This document shows, in pieces, positions 7,911 to 19,241 of a DNA stretch of 44,430 bases. Source of the DNA: Mollicutes bacterium. Lineage in GTDB: Bacteria > Bacillota_I > Bacilli_A > Izemoplasmatales > Izemoplasmataceae. A model generated the notes under the pieces. That model did not search any database. It was not told the origin of the DNA and saw only the letters and a list, made by a program, of their open reading frames with translations. Both the position numbers and the translations under genes were made by a program. Location of the stretch: assembly GCA_003559235.1 (NCBI GenBank), contig PWME01000082.1, forward strand, positions 1 through 44,430, written 5' to 3'. Position 1 is the first letter of the stretch; each line of letters begins with the position of its first letter.

Positions 7911-8201
7911 TTACTCCTTATGCTTCTTAATAAACTTACGCAAACTTTTGTCTTTTAGATCTTCTTTGGTCGCAAATACCAACACTTTTTCTCGAATAAC
8001 CTCGACATTGCCATCAATGGCATAGACAATGCCACTTAAAAAAGTAATCACTTGATTGCTTTTTACCGCATGGTAATCTTCAAAATTGATAATCAACGGT
8101 TGTCTAAGCATAAGCATATCGGCGAGATCGAAAGCATCAATATCGTCTGTCATTGCGATAAAACGGGTGCGCTCATACGCGCTTTTATTCGTGCGTGCCA
8201 T
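7911..8201 (-). CDS. sepF: SepF-like cell division protein, core domain only
   Basis: A 96-residue protein matching the SepF/YlmF core. The strand QPLIINFEDYHAV and the signature ITFLSGIVYAIDGNV keep the glycine needed for dimer assembly in the family. SepF bundles FtsZ and, in Bacillus, tethers it to the membrane. Here the usual N-terminal amphipathic membrane helix and linker (about 55-60 residues in Bacillus) are missing. The ATG at 8201 is chosen because GGGGAGG lies just upstream; a TTG five codons earlier sits on that site. The start lies inside yggS (17-base overlap). Loss of the membrane anchor would require another FtsZ tether, and no FtsA is encoded in the window. Confidence 0.87.
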   Translation of the reverse strand: MARTNKSAYERTRFIAMTDDIDAFDLADMLMLRQPLIINFEDYHAVKSNQVITFLSGIVYAIDGNVEVIREKVLVFATKEDLKDKSLRKFIKKHKE

Positions 8202-8838
8202 AAGACCCCTCCCCAAGTAATACTCGTCCCAATCTTAACACAGTCGCACCACATTCTAAAGCGATGTGATAATCCTCGCTCATGCCCATCGACAATGCTT
8301 TAATATTAGGATAAGTTTTTGAGAGTTTTTCTTGTAATGTTTTTAATGTCATAAATTGTTTACGGATGGTAGATGCATCAACATGTGCAGCCGCCATACC
8401 CATCAATCCGATAACACGGATATTGTTAAGCGGCGCAAGCGAGCGCAAAAATGCGGACACTTCATCAGGGTGCACCCCGTGTTTTTGTGTTTCATGTGAA
8501 ATATTTACCTGAATGAAACACGCAAGCGGACTTTTTCTACGTTTATCGATTTCTCGCGCAAGTTTAAGCCGGTCAAGTGCGTGCAAGCACTCAATATGAT
8601 CAATAACCTTTTTCACTTTTTTGGTTTGTAAAGTACCAATAAAATGCATTGATACTGGCAATGCTTCAATAAAGGACAATTTTTCTAATAATGCTTCTAC
8701 ACGGCTTTCACCAAAGGTGTCAACCCCCGCCTCAATCGCAGCTTCAAAATCGTTTTTTGTCGTTAAGTATTTACTAGCCATCACGATATCGACATTTGGG
8801 TGCTGCTTCTTTAAAGTGTTGATTAATGCTTTATTCAC
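8185..8838 (-). CDS. YggS/YlmE family PLP-binding protein
   Basis: A 217-residue cytoplasmic protein of the pyridoxal-phosphate homeostasis family (alanine-racemase-like TIM barrel fold, no known catalysis). The PLP lysine is Lys23 in DIVMASKYL. Other family blocks are HFIGTLQTKKVK, CFIQVNISHETQKHGV and SMGMSEDYHIALECGATVLRLGR near the C terminus. The GTG at 8838 is chosen because AGGAGG lies seven bases upstream; an in-frame ATG 14 codons earlier lacks such a site. It heads the unit with sepF and yggT, the usual Firmicutes order beside ftsZ. Confidence 0.94.
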   Translation of the reverse strand: MNKALINTLKKQHPNVDIVMASKYLTTKNDFEAAIEAGVDTFGESRVEALLEKLSFIEALPVSMHFIGTLQTKKVKKVIDHIECLHALDRLKLAREIDKRRKSPLACFIQVNISHETQKHGVHPDEVSAFLRSLAPLNNIRVIGLMGMAAAHVDASTIRKQFMTLKTLQEKLSKTYPNIKALSMGMSEDYHIALECGATVLRLGRVLLGEGSYGTHE

Positions 8839-8889
8839 GGTGACGCCTCCTACTAAACAAAAGAAAAATACTCCCCACAAACCAATACC

Positions 8890-8897
8890 ATTATATC
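8890..8897 (-). promoter_or_regulatory. Extended -10 promoter for yggS-sepF-yggT
   Basis: On the minus strand, TGATATAAT gives a perfect TATAAT at 8890-8895 preceded by a TG at the extended -10 position. No convincing -35 is seen 17 bases upstream, where the ftsZ terminator sits. The unit can therefore be transcribed independently of ftsZ. Confidence 0.6.
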
Positions 8898-8901
8898 ACA
8901 A

Positions 8902-8932
8902 AGAAAAAAGTATGCGCGCATACTTTTTCTTT
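8902..8932 (-). terminator. Terminator of ftsZ
   Basis: A long palindrome, AAGTATGCGCGCATACTT, is extended by A/T pairs on both sides and followed on the minus strand by TTTTTTCTTT. It begins a few bases after the ftsZ stop at 8937. Confidence 0.82.
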
Positions 8933-8936
8933 TCGA

Positions 8937-10112
8937 TTACTTGAATCGGCTCTTCAGCCACGATGGTATGCTAGTTTTTGACGGTTCGTCTTCTTCTGTC
9001 TTTTCTGTGGGTTCAACGTCTGGGGTTTTATCTTTTTTCTTCTTCTTTTTCTTCTTTTTCTTTGACGGTTTGTCGGCGTGATCATCGTCGTCATTTGATT
9101 TTGTTGATTCATGCGGAACGAACGTTTTTGTGCCTAACGTTTCAAGCTCGATTTTGCGGTTTTCATCAAACCCTGCCGCAATGACTGTGACGATGACTTC
9201 ACTTTCGATTTCTTCATTGATTGATGTACCATAAATCACATTAATTTCAGTTTCAGAAGCCGCTTGAATCGCTTCAATCGCTTCTGTTATTTCCCATAAG
9301 GCAATTTTAGAATCGCTTGTCACGTTGACAATCGCATCGGTAGCACCATCAATGTTTGCATCAAGGAGTGGTGAGTGAATGGCTTTTTTCGCCGCTTCTA
9401 CAGCGCGGTTATCGCCATCGGCAATCCCGATGCCCATGAGCGCTGTCCCTTTATCTTTCATAACGGTTTTTACATCCGCAAAATCCAAATTGATTAATCC
9501 AGGTACAGTAATGACTTCGGCAATGCCTTGAACCCCTTGTCGCAGCACATTATCCGCTTCACGGAACGCTTCTAACATTGACGTATTGCGATCAGTCACA
9601 TGCAACAGCCGATCATTTGGCACAATAATTAGTGTATCAACATACGGTTTCAAAGCATCTAAGCCTTCTAATGCGGTCGCCACGCGGCGACGGCCTTCAA
9701 ACTTAAATGGTTTCGTCACAATACCAACGGTAAGGCATCCTGCTTCCCGCGATATTCTCGCAATCACAGGGGCCGCACCCGTTCCGGTGCCACCGCCCAT
9801 ACCAGCCGTAATAAAAACCATATCGGTATCTTGCAACATCTCGCGCACCTCATCTTCACTTTCAAGGGCTGCCCGCCGGCCAATCTCAGGATCGGCCCCA
9901 GCACCGAGTCCGCGCGTTAACAGTTTACCGATTTGTAAGCGGATATTTGCTTTGGATTGACGCAATACTTGCGCATCCGTATTAATGGCGACGAATTCGA
10001 CGCCTTGCACTTCGTTTTCAATCATCCGGTTGACAGCGTTACCACCACCACCACCAACACCGATGACTTTTATGGAAGGTTTTTGACTAAAATGGTCGTT
10101 TTGTTCAAACAT
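8937..10112 (-). CDS. ftsZ: Cell division protein FtsZ, with lysine-rich linker
   Basis: A 391-residue tubulin-like GTPase that forms the cytokinetic ring. Visible are the N-terminal [14 protein letters not shown], the tubulin signature GGGTGTG at residues 106-112, the switch region VTKPFKFEG, and the catalytic T7 loop [11 protein letters not shown]. The C-terminal conserved peptide is IPSWLKSRF (382-390), the site for FtsA/SepF/ZapD-type partners. The linker is unusual: an acidic patch, a run of ten lysines (351-360), then an acidic Glu/Asp/Thr stretch. FtsZ is flanked by its own promoter and terminator, and ftsA is not adjacent. GGGGG lies before the ATG. Confidence 0.98.
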   Translation of the reverse strand: MFEQNDHFSQKPSIKVIGVGGGGGNAVNRMIENEVQGVEFVAINTDAQVLRQSKANIRLQIGKLLTRGLGAGADPEIGRRAALESEDEVREMLQDTDMVFITAGMGGGTGTGAAPVIARISREAGCLTVGIVTKPFKFEGRRRVATALEGLDALKPYVDTLIIVPNDRLLHVTDRNTSMLEAFREADNVLRQGVQGIAEVITVPGLINLDFADVKTVMKDKGTALMGIGIADGDNRAVEAAKKAIHSPLLDANIDGATDAIVNVTSDSKIALWEITEAIEAIQAASETEINVIYGTSINEEIESEVIVTVIAAGFDENRKIELETLGTKTFVPHESTKSNDDDDHADKPSKKKKKKKKKKDKTPDVEPTEKTEEDEPSKTSIPSWLKSRFK

Positions 10113-10141
10113 AGTATGACCCCCATATAGACTTTAGATTT

Positions 10142-10170
10142 ATTATAACGTAAATGCCCTCATATTGAAA
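10142..10170 (-). promoter_or_regulatory. Promoter of ftsZ
   Basis: On the minus strand, a perfect TATAAT (10142-10147) lies 17 bases after a weak TTTCAA (10165-10170), 30 bases before the ATG at 10112. The hexamer quality of the -35 is only fair. Confidence 0.6.
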
Positions 10171-10179
10171 GCGGTATTT

Positions 10180-12560
<2,381 letters not shown>

Positions 12561-12568
<8 letters not shown>

Positions 12569-15506
12569 GGTCCACCTCCTGCATCGTTGAGAGTAAACTT
12601 CTTAACCGGATGGTGACCGCACCAAGATTAGAAATTTCATCAATCTTAATTTGTGTGTAAAGCTTTTGGTGGCTTTCTAAAATATCCTTTACTTCATCGG
12701 TTGTAATAGCATCAAGCCCACACCCAAAACTGACAAGTTGGACCATATTGACATTGTCAAGCTTGGTAATATACCGCGCAACATCGTAAAGCCTTGTATG
12801 GTACGTCCATTGATTTAACACACTGACTTTATCTTGCGCCGCCAAATGGTTCAACGCATCTTCACTCAATACAACCACATTTAATGAACGAATCATTTTT
12901 GGGATCCCGTGATTGACTTCAGGGTCAATATGATACGGGCGACCCGCGAGTACAATGGCTGGCAAGCCGTGTTGTTTTGCGTACGCAAGGGCACGCTCGC
13001 CTTCTTTTTGCACATCCTCACGAAACTTAAGATAGTGATCCATCCCAATCGCAAAAGCTTTACGAATCGCTCGTTTACGTACTTTCATGTATGGTCTAAG
13101 CATGCCAACCATCGTATCACTAAATTTTTGCGCATCGTTTAAGGTTAAATACGGTTGCATAAAGTACTGCATGTCTAAATGATCCATGTTGCCTTCAACC
13201 ACTTCTGGGTAATGCGCAACCACCGGACAGTTATAATGATTGTCGGCATGGTCTTTTTCTAAAAAGTTAAAAGGCAAATTGGGATAAAAGATGAAATCAA
13301 CGGCTTTTTCATACAGTGATTCAACATGACCATGCACAAGCTTCGCTGGATAACAAATCGTATCAGAAGGAATGGTGTCTTGGCCTTTTTCATACAACGC
13401 TTTGTTTGAGCGGTCACTTAAAATGACTTTCGCACCAAGCGCATTGAAAAACGGTTGCCAAAAGGGTAAGTTTTCATACATGTTTAAGACCAGCGGTATG
13501 CCAACTTTCACCGACCCATTTTGTCTTGCATTGGCATAATCTAACACTTTATCGTATTTATACAAGTATAAGTTTGGAATGTCCTCATAAGACGCATCAA
13601 GCCCAGCGCCTTTTTCACAACGGTTTCCACTGATATACCGTTTCCCATTAGAAAAGGTGTTCACTGTTAACGCACAATGATTCAAACAACGACGACACGT
13701 CGTACGCTTGCGCATAAAACTAAAACCTTTGAGTTTATCCGTTTTCATGATGGTGCTTTCGTGTTCATCATCACGACTGCGCGCAATAAGCGCCGCCCCA
13801 AAAGCACCCATGAGCCCTGCGATAACTGGCCGCGTGACTTCTATGCCCGTTTCTTTTTCAAAGGCACGCAAGACGGCATAGTTATTAAACGTCCCACCTT
13901 GAACGATAATATTTTTGCCGTATTCAGCTTCTACATCGTGCGCGCGAATCACTTTATAAAGCGCATTTTTTACCACACTCACCGCGAGTCCTGCCGATAT
14001 ATCTTTACTGCTTGCGGCTTCTGATTGGGCTTGTTTGACAGATGAATTCATAAACACCGTACAACGGCTTCCTAAATCAACCGGATGTTTCGATTCAAGC
14101 GCCATTTCAGAAAATTGTTCAATGCTATGGCCAAGCGATTCTGCGAACGTTTCAATAAATGACCCACATCCGCTTGAACACGCTTCATTAAGCACAATCG
14201 ATGTAATAATGCCGTGATCGATTTTAAAACACTTCATGTCTTGCCCACCAATGTCAATGACAAACGATGCATTTGGGTCAAAGTGTTTGGCGGCTTCTAA
14301 ATGACAAATCGTTTCAACCTCACCACCATCTAAGGTAAAGCCATTTTTAATCAACGCTTCACCATACCCAGTCGCGTACGCTTTTTTGATTTTAATCGCA
14401 TCGGGCAAGTGTTCATACATCGCAAGCAAGGCGTTTTTCACCACTTCCACAGGATTCCCACGATTGTGGGCGTAAAAACTATGTAAAAGCTCTAAATTTT
14501 CTCCAATTAAAACCAATTTCGTTGTCGTACTACCTGCATCAATGCCTATATACGCATCCCCTTGGTAATCTTTTAGCGCAACGCGTTTTAAGTCGGATTG
14601 ATTATGACGCTTTTTAAACGCGTCATACGCAGCATCACTTTCAAAAAGTGGTGCCATGGTTTTGCGCATGGTGTCTTTATATTGCTTTCTGTATTCTAAA
14701 ATTTTCGTTCGAACCGCTTCAATAGATTGCGGGGGATTGGTTGATTCAAGCGCTGCCCCAAACGCCACAAACACTTCACCGTTTTTAGGAATAAAAACAT
14801 CTTCTAAATCCAAAAACTCTATAAACCGTTTTCTCAGTTCACTCGAAAATGTGAGTGGTCCGCCTAAAAAGGCAACTTTGCCTTGGATTTTCCTTCCTTG
14901 TGATAAACCACCAATCGTTTGATTCACGATGGCTTGATAAATCGATGCGGCAATATCGTTTTTCTTTGCGCCTTGATTGAGCAAAGGCTGTATATCAGAT
15001 TTTGCAAAAACACCACACCGTGAGGCAACATCATACAGTTTATCGTAAGATTTTGCGAGTTCATTTACCCCTTCTGCATCGGTATCCAACAAAGATGCCA
15101 TTTGGTCGATGAAAGCACCGGTGCCGCCCGCGCATGATCCGTTCATACGCATTTCAACGTTGACACCATCAAAAAACATAATCTTTGCGTCTTCACCACC
15201 GAGTTCAACGCATACATCAATGCCTTCGATGTGATGCCTTAAAGCACTGGTTGCACTAATAACTTCTTGGGTAAACTGTGCGCCGATATGTTTGGCGAGT
15301 CTTAACCCAGCACTTCCGGTAAAATTAAACGATAGTTCAACGTCGCCAAGCACATCGCTTAACTCATCTAAAAGTGCATGCAAAGAACGCGACACACTAC
15401 TCATATGCCGTTTATACAGTTTATGGACAATGGTGTCATCTTGATCGATGACAACCACTTTAATGGTTGTACTTCCAATATCAATGCCAGCTCGTAACGG
15501 TTTCAT
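12561..15506 (-). CDS. Two-domain 2-hydroxyacyl-CoA dehydratase activase with DUF2229 region
   Basis: A 981-residue fusion. Two ASKHA (actin/HSP70-like) ATPase domains, each opening with a phosphate loop (AGIDIGSTTIKVVVID near residue 4; IGIDAGSTTTKLVLI near residue 320), are followed by a cysteine-rich CRRCLNHC...RCEKG and a DUF2229-type region (SDTICYPAKLVHGHV). In family members one [4Fe-4S] cluster is held between two subunits by two cysteines each. Here both domains keep both positions (NGSCAGGTGAF and SRCGVFAKSD; EACSSGCGSF and SRCTVFMNSS), so one chain could hold a complete cluster. The expected job is ATP-driven electron transfer to the partner encoded next. The ATG at 15506 is preferred because AGGTGA precedes it. 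Confidence 0.88.
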
Positions 15507-15537
15507 TGTGTCACCTGATTTCCATGGTTTCTTCATT

Positions 15538-15543
15538 ATTATA
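15538..15543 (-). promoter_or_regulatory. Possible -10 element of the activase operon
   Basis: On the minus strand, TATAAT lies 32 bases before the activase ATG. No good -35 is found at 16-18 bases, so this is a weak assignment. Confidence 0.35.
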
Positions 15544-15594
15544 TAGTAAAGCGGATAAAAATGCTACCAACTCGACTATGAATTGGCTACCCCT

Positions 15595-15690
15595 AATTAT
15601 AAATTAAAACCATGGTACTTTTATATTAATATTGATTTTTTTAATTTTAATATATATTTATTTAATTTTTTAATATATTATATTGACTAT
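15595..15690. other. Very A/T-rich tract between divergent operons
   Basis: About 95 bases are almost pure A/T (runs such as TTTTTTAATTTTAATATA) and end in the -35 of the plus-strand promoter at 15683. An UP-element or DNA-bending role is possible. No gene or clear inverted repeat was found in the 237-base gap between the divergent operons. Confidence 0.5.
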
Positions 15691-15710
15691 TTTTAATTTC
15701 ATGATAAACT
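15683..15710 (+). promoter_or_regulatory. Promoter of the SHOCT/DUF2089/MFS operon
   Basis: TTGACT (15683-15688) and TAAACT (15705-15710) are 16 bases apart, 33 bases before the first ATG. The sequence upstream is extremely A/T-rich, which would strengthen the promoter. Confidence 0.6.
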
Positions 15711-15743
15711 ATAGACAGTTAGTCATAGACAGGATGTGAAACC

Positions 15744-16124
15744 ATGGATCACTTAGAAACCCTTGAGCGTTTGCATGCGGGCGACATCAGTCTTGATGAA
15801 GCGCACCACATGATCACGCCAAAAGTAAAAAAACCCCCTGGTTTAAAACGGGCGCGCTATGCAAAAATGCGCATTAAGTTGAACAAAGAAGAATCACGCT
15901 TTGCGCGCATTCTACTGCGTGTTCTCTTCGCCTTACCCTTGCCAATGTTTTTGGTTCGCTTCGGGCTTAATATCGCCATGAAACGCATGCCTTCAAACGC
16001 AAAAGCAAGCGTTGAAGAAGCCATTGGCGATGTCGAAATGCTTAAGATGTTCGTGAAATATTCACGGGGTACGACCATTACCATCCAATCAGATGATGCA
16101 GATATAAAGATTAAAATACGATAA
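15744..16124 (+). CDS. Small SHOCT-like domain protein (paralogue 1)
   Basis: A 126-residue protein of unknown function. Residues 3-20 (LETLERLHAGDISLDEAHHM) match the short helical hairpin found at the N terminus of YvlB/SHOCT-like proteins. A basic linker follows, then KMRIKLN, a hydrophobic stretch (LLRVLFALPLPMFLVRFGL, about 55-73) and a C-terminal strand pair (TTITIQSDDADIKIKI). The order of parts is the same as in the protein at 16521, so the two look like diverged paralogues. The hydrophobic stretch could be a buried segment or a membrane contact. AGGATGTG lies before the ATG. It is the first gene of a four-gene operon. Confidence 0.75.
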   Translation: MDHLETLERLHAGDISLDEAHHMITPKVKKPPGLKRARYAKMRIKLNKEESRFARILLRVLFALPLPMFLVRFGLNIAMKRMPSNAKASVEEAIGDVEMLKMFVKYSRGTTITIQSDDADIKIKIR

Positions 16125-16139
16125 TGAGGAGTGTCTTTT

Positions 16140-16508
16140 ATGCAAAAACATGTTATTGGGGAATGCCCAATCTGTAAACACGATCTATTTGTCACAAAAC
16201 TCGAGTGTTCACATTGTCACACCGAAATCAGTGGACAATTTCAGCTATCAAAATTCAACTATCTTTCAAAAGAACATTTATACTTTATTGAGTTGTTTAT
16301 CAAAAACAAAGGCAGCATTAAACAACTCGAAAAAGAATTAAAAGTATCTTACCCAACCGTTAAAAAAATGCTTGATGAGGTCATCATAAGTTTAGGCTAC
16401 AAAGTTACCGACGACGATGACACAAATGATACCAATAAAGACGAAATTTTACAAAAGCTCGCCGATGGGGAAATTTCCTCTGAGGAAGCCTTGAAATTGC
16501 TCAAGTGA
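16140..16508 (+). CDS. DUF2089-type zinc-ribbon/HTH protein with SHOCT-like tail
   Basis: A 122-residue likely transcription regulator. An N-terminal zinc ribbon (CPICKHDL at residues 10-17, then CSHCHTEI at 24-31) is followed by a DUF2089-like helix-turn-helix (IKNKGSIKQLEKELKVSYPTVKKMLDEVI). A short acidic linker (DDDDTNDTNKDE) leads to a C-terminal SHOCT-like hairpin (LQKLADGEISSEEALKLL). That tail resembles the N-terminal hairpin of both flanking proteins, suggesting they bind each other (inference). The ATG at 16140 is chosen because GAGGAG lies eight bases upstream; a GTG at 16131 sits on that site. Confidence 0.85.
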   Translation: MQKHVIGECPICKHDLFVTKLECSHCHTEISGQFQLSKFNYLSKEHLYFIELFIKNKGSIKQLEKELKVSYPTVKKMLDEVIISLGYKVTDDDDTNDTNKDEILQKLADGEISSEEALKLLK

Positions 16509-16520
16509 GGAGGGTAACCA

Positions 16521-16907
16521 ATGGCTGATGAAAAAATGAAGATTTTGGAGATGATCCAAAACAAAGTTATCACCCCTAAAGAAGGCGCAGATTTGTTAAA
16601 AGCGCTTGAAAAGGAAGAGAAAATTGGTGAAGGCCCAACACGTAAAGAAGCCTTTAAAATGTTTAAGATCAAAATCTTAAGCAACGATGGTGACCGTGTA
16701 AATGTTCAAATCCCACTCGAGTTTGCGAAAGTGGCATTAAAAGGTGGCAAAAAAGGCAAAGGCATCATGAAAATGGATAAAATCCAAGACATGGATGTTG
16801 ATATCGACTTCGATATGATTTTAGACATGATAGAAAGCGGAACGATTGGCAAGATTGTTGACATCGAAAGTGGTGATGGAGACAAGGTTGAAATCGTCAT
16901 CGAGTAA
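16521..16907 (+). CDS. Small SHOCT-like domain protein (paralogue 2)
   Basis: A 128-residue protein of a family common in Firmicutes beside DUF2089 genes. It has the SHOCT-like hairpin ILEMIQNKVITPKEGADLLK at residues 8-27 and the central block KIKILSNDGDRVNVQIPLE. The glycine/lysine-rich GGKKGKG is followed by the C-terminal strand IGKIVDIESGDGDKVEIVI. GGAGG precedes the ATG, 12 bases after the DUF2089 gene. Function is unknown. An adaptor that modulates the neighbouring regulator, or senses an envelope signal, is a reasonable guess from context only. Confidence 0.8.
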   Translation: MADEKMKILEMIQNKVITPKEGADLLKALEKEEKIGEGPTRKEAFKMFKIKILSNDGDRVNVQIPLEFAKVALKGGKKGKGIMKMDKIQDMDVDIDFDMILDMIESGTIGKIVDIESGDGDKVEIVIE

Positions 16908-16912
16908 CCATC

Positions 16913-18175
16913 ATGTTTGCGATGCTTAAACAGCGTAATTTTGCGTTGCTATTTGCTGGAAACGCCGTTTCTCGCATTGGCAGCGCATTTTATAACTTCG
17001 CCATTGGGTGGTACATTTTAACCATTACCGCTTCACCGCTTGCTATGGGCCTATATATAGCGGTTGGCGTTCTCGTTGAACTCATTATTTCACCCATTGC
17101 TGGGGTCTTTATCGACCGATTAAATAAAGTACGCATTTTATATATTACCGATTTTATACGCGGCATAGCCGTTTTAATCGGTGCCATGTTCATTTTTTTA
17201 CTCGATGTTGAAATTGGCCTGCTTGCCGTTTTGTATGGCGTCACCATTATCCTTGGTATTAACAACGCCTTCTTTTTCCCAGCAACCCAAGCGCTATTAC
17301 CAGAAATCGTAGATGATGAACGGTTAAATAGAGCGAATGCATTTTTCAGTTTAATCAACAGTGTTCAAGCCATTATAGGGGTTTTGCTTGCTGGCATTTT
17401 ATATGCCATACTCGGCATTGAATGGATTTTTGTCATTAACGCCTTAACCTTCATTGTAAGTGGTATTAGTGAAATGTTTATTGAAGCGCCTGAGAACGGG
17501 GTAGAACGTGATACAACGATGGCGCCAAATTTCAAAGGCGATTTAATCGATGGGTTTCGCTACATTAGAGATAAAACTGGGTTACTTGCGTTCATGTTAT
17601 GCGCACTCATGCTCAACTTCGCGGCCGCACCTTTGTTTGCGAATGCACTTCCCTATGTTTACAACTTGGTCTTGGGACGAGAAGCCATTGACCTTTCAAT
17701 TGCGAATGTTACCTTCTCAGTTGGAATGTTAATTGGCGGCTTAGTGATTGGTGCATTGGGAACCAAAGTTATTGTCAAACGTGCCATTAGACAAGGCCTT
17801 GCCATGACTGCTACGATGATGTATATAATGGGATTATTGCTCTATCTTGTGACGTCTGAGCGCATTGTATATGGGCTGTTTGTCGGATTGCTTTTGCCGA
17901 CCTTATTCATTCTCGCATTTAGTCAAATATGGCTGAATGTTCCATTCAACACAGGCATCTTACGCGCCGTCGATGCCAACAAGCGGGGACGGGTACTGTC
18001 AATCTTAAATACCATAAGTGCCGCGCTGATGCCTTTATCGTTTGCACTTGGTGGTGTTGTGTTGGAATTTATTGGCTTACCGTTTATGGTCATCAGTGTG
18101 TTTATCATTTCTTTTATACCATTACTCATTATGCTATTTGGTAAACAAGTGACTCTACTCTTAGAACAAATGTAA
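16913..18175 (+). CDS. MFS efflux transporter
   Basis: A 420-residue major facilitator with about twelve membrane segments, of the macrolide-efflux/EntS-like (MFS_3) type. The N-terminal RNFALLFAGNAVSRIGSAFYNFAIGWY and the loop motif GVFIDRLNKVRILYITDFIRG (motif A) are typical, and FFFPATQALLPEIV is the family's helix-4 signature. It starts five bases after the preceding stop with no strong ribosome site, so translation is probably coupled. It is the last gene of the SHOCT/DUF2089 operon and may be its effector, exporting a toxic or signalling small molecule. The substrate cannot be told. Confidence 0.9.
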   Translation: MFAMLKQRNFALLFAGNAVSRIGSAFYNFAIGWYILTITASPLAMGLYIAVGVLVELIISPIAGVFIDRLNKVRILYITDFIRGIAVLIGAMFIFLLDVEIGLLAVLYGVTIILGINNAFFFPATQALLPEIVDDERLNRANAFFSLINSVQAIIGVLLAGILYAILGIEWIFVINALTFIVSGISEMFIEAPENGVERDTTMAPNFKGDLIDGFRYIRDKTGLLAFMLCALMLNFAAAPLFANALPYVYNLVLGREAIDLSIANVTFSVGMLIGGLVIGALGTKVIVKRAIRQGLAMTATMMYIMGLLLYLVTSERIVYGLFVGLLLPTLFILAFSQIWLNVPFNTGILRAVDANKRGRVLSILNTISAALMPLSFALGGVVLEFIGLPFMVISVFIISFIPLLIMLFGKQVTLLLEQM

Positions 18176-18178
18176 AAA

Positions 18179-18213
18179 ATGCCTTTGACTGTGATGTCAA
18201 GGGCATTTATTTT
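18179..18213. terminator. Bidirectional terminator between the MFS gene and queA
   Basis: An 11-bp stem, ATGCCTTTGAC / GTCAAGGGCAT with one G-U pair and a 6-base loop, has A residues before it and TTATTTTTT after it. It can end transcription of both convergent operons. Confidence 0.88.
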
Positions 18214-19241
18214 TTAAGATCAGTTAAAAACATTGCATCGCCAAATGAAAAGAATCGGTACGCATGCTTAATAGCATGATGATATGCATTAAAAATATAT
18301 TCACGCGATGCAAACGCACTCACAAGCATAAGCAAGGTTGATTTTGGTAAATGAAAATTCGTTAACAGAGCATCCACAACCTGAAACCTGAAACCCGGGG
18401 TTATAAAAATATCACTCATCCCACTTTGGGCTTTAACCCCGTTTTCAAAAGCACACGTTTCAAGGGTTCGCATCGATGTGGTCCCTACCGCAACAATCCG
18501 GCGGTTTTCTTGTTTTGCTTGATTGATGATGGCAGCTGTTTCATTTGGCATGGTATAGTACTCACCATGCATCGTATGGTCTTCAACTTTTTCAACGCTT
18601 ACTGGTCTAAATGTTCCAAGGCCAACGTGTAATGTGACGGGTACAATAACGACGCCTTTCTCACGTATTTTTTGTAAATAGTTTTGCGTAAAATGTAACC
18701 CTGCCGTCGGTGCTGCAGCACTCCCAGCATGCTTTGAATAAACCGTTTGATAGCGCTCTGGTTCATCAAGTTTTGCTTTAATGTAAGGAGGCAGTGGCAT
18801 CGTTCCAAGTTGATCGAGTAAGGTAAGCAACACGCCTTCATAGTGAAGTTTCATAATGCGAATGCCTTCATCGCATACTTCAACACACTCGGCAATTAAC
18901 GCACCATCTCCAAATGTAACGCGCGTTCCCTCGCGCACCGTGCGCGCCTTTTTTACGAGCGTTTCATAGTATTGATTACCTAAATCACGGAGTAATACCA
19001 TTTCTATGGCGCCACCGGTTTCTATTTTACTGCCAAACAAGCGGGCGGGAATGACTTTTGAGTCATTGAGAACCAACACATCCCCTGGATGTAAATAATC
19101 GATAAATTGGGTAAACATTTCATCGCGTATGTCACCCGTTGTGCGATCCAATACCAATAATCTTGAAGCGGTTCGGTCTTTAAGCGGATGTTGGGCAATT
19201 AAATGCTCTGGCAGATGATAATCAAAATCTTTCACATTCAT
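18207..19241 (-). CDS. queA: S-adenosylmethionine:tRNA ribosyltransferase-isomerase
   Basis: A 344-residue cytoplasmic enzyme that transfers and rearranges the ribosyl part of SAM onto preQ1 in tRNA to give epoxyqueuosine. It is full length, with family blocks [63 protein letters not shown] and [20 protein letters not shown]. The start overlaps the ruvB stop (ATGA). It is the last gene of the lepA operon, and the terminator begins right at its stop codon. With Tgt, encoded at 10180, two consecutive queuosine steps are present in the window. Confidence 0.97.
   Translation of the reverse strand: MNVKDFDYHLPEHLIAQHPLKDRTASRLLVLDRTTGDIRDEMFTQFIDYLHPGDVLVLNDSKVIPARLFGSKIETGGAIEMVLLRDLGNQYYETLVKKARTVREGTRVTFGDGALIAECVEVCDEGIRIMKLHYEGVLLTLLDQLGTMPLPPYIKAKLDEPERYQTVYSKHAGSAAAPTAGLHFTQNYLQKIREKGVVIVPVTLHVGLGTFRPVSVEKVEDHTMHGEYYTMPNETAAIINQAKQENRRIVAVGTTSMRTLETCAFENGVKAQSGMSDIFITPGFRFQVVDALLTNFHLPKSTLLMLVSAFASREYIFNAYHHAIKHAYRFFSFGDAMFLTDLKK

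Noticed and set aside
9025-9065. Programmed frameshift in the A/G-rich stretch coding the FtsZ lysine run
   Set aside because: The AAAAAAG heptamer is not in the A-AAA-AAG codon phase needed for slippage, and the zero frame continues into the conserved C-terminal peptide.
9586-9960. Plus-strand open frame opposite ftsZ
   Set aside because: Shadow of the conserved FtsZ GTPase core; no ribosome site or recognisable product.
15560-15595. Inverted repeat with TTGG/CCAA arms upstream of the activase gene
   Set aside because: Only four to five matching bases per arm; expected by chance.
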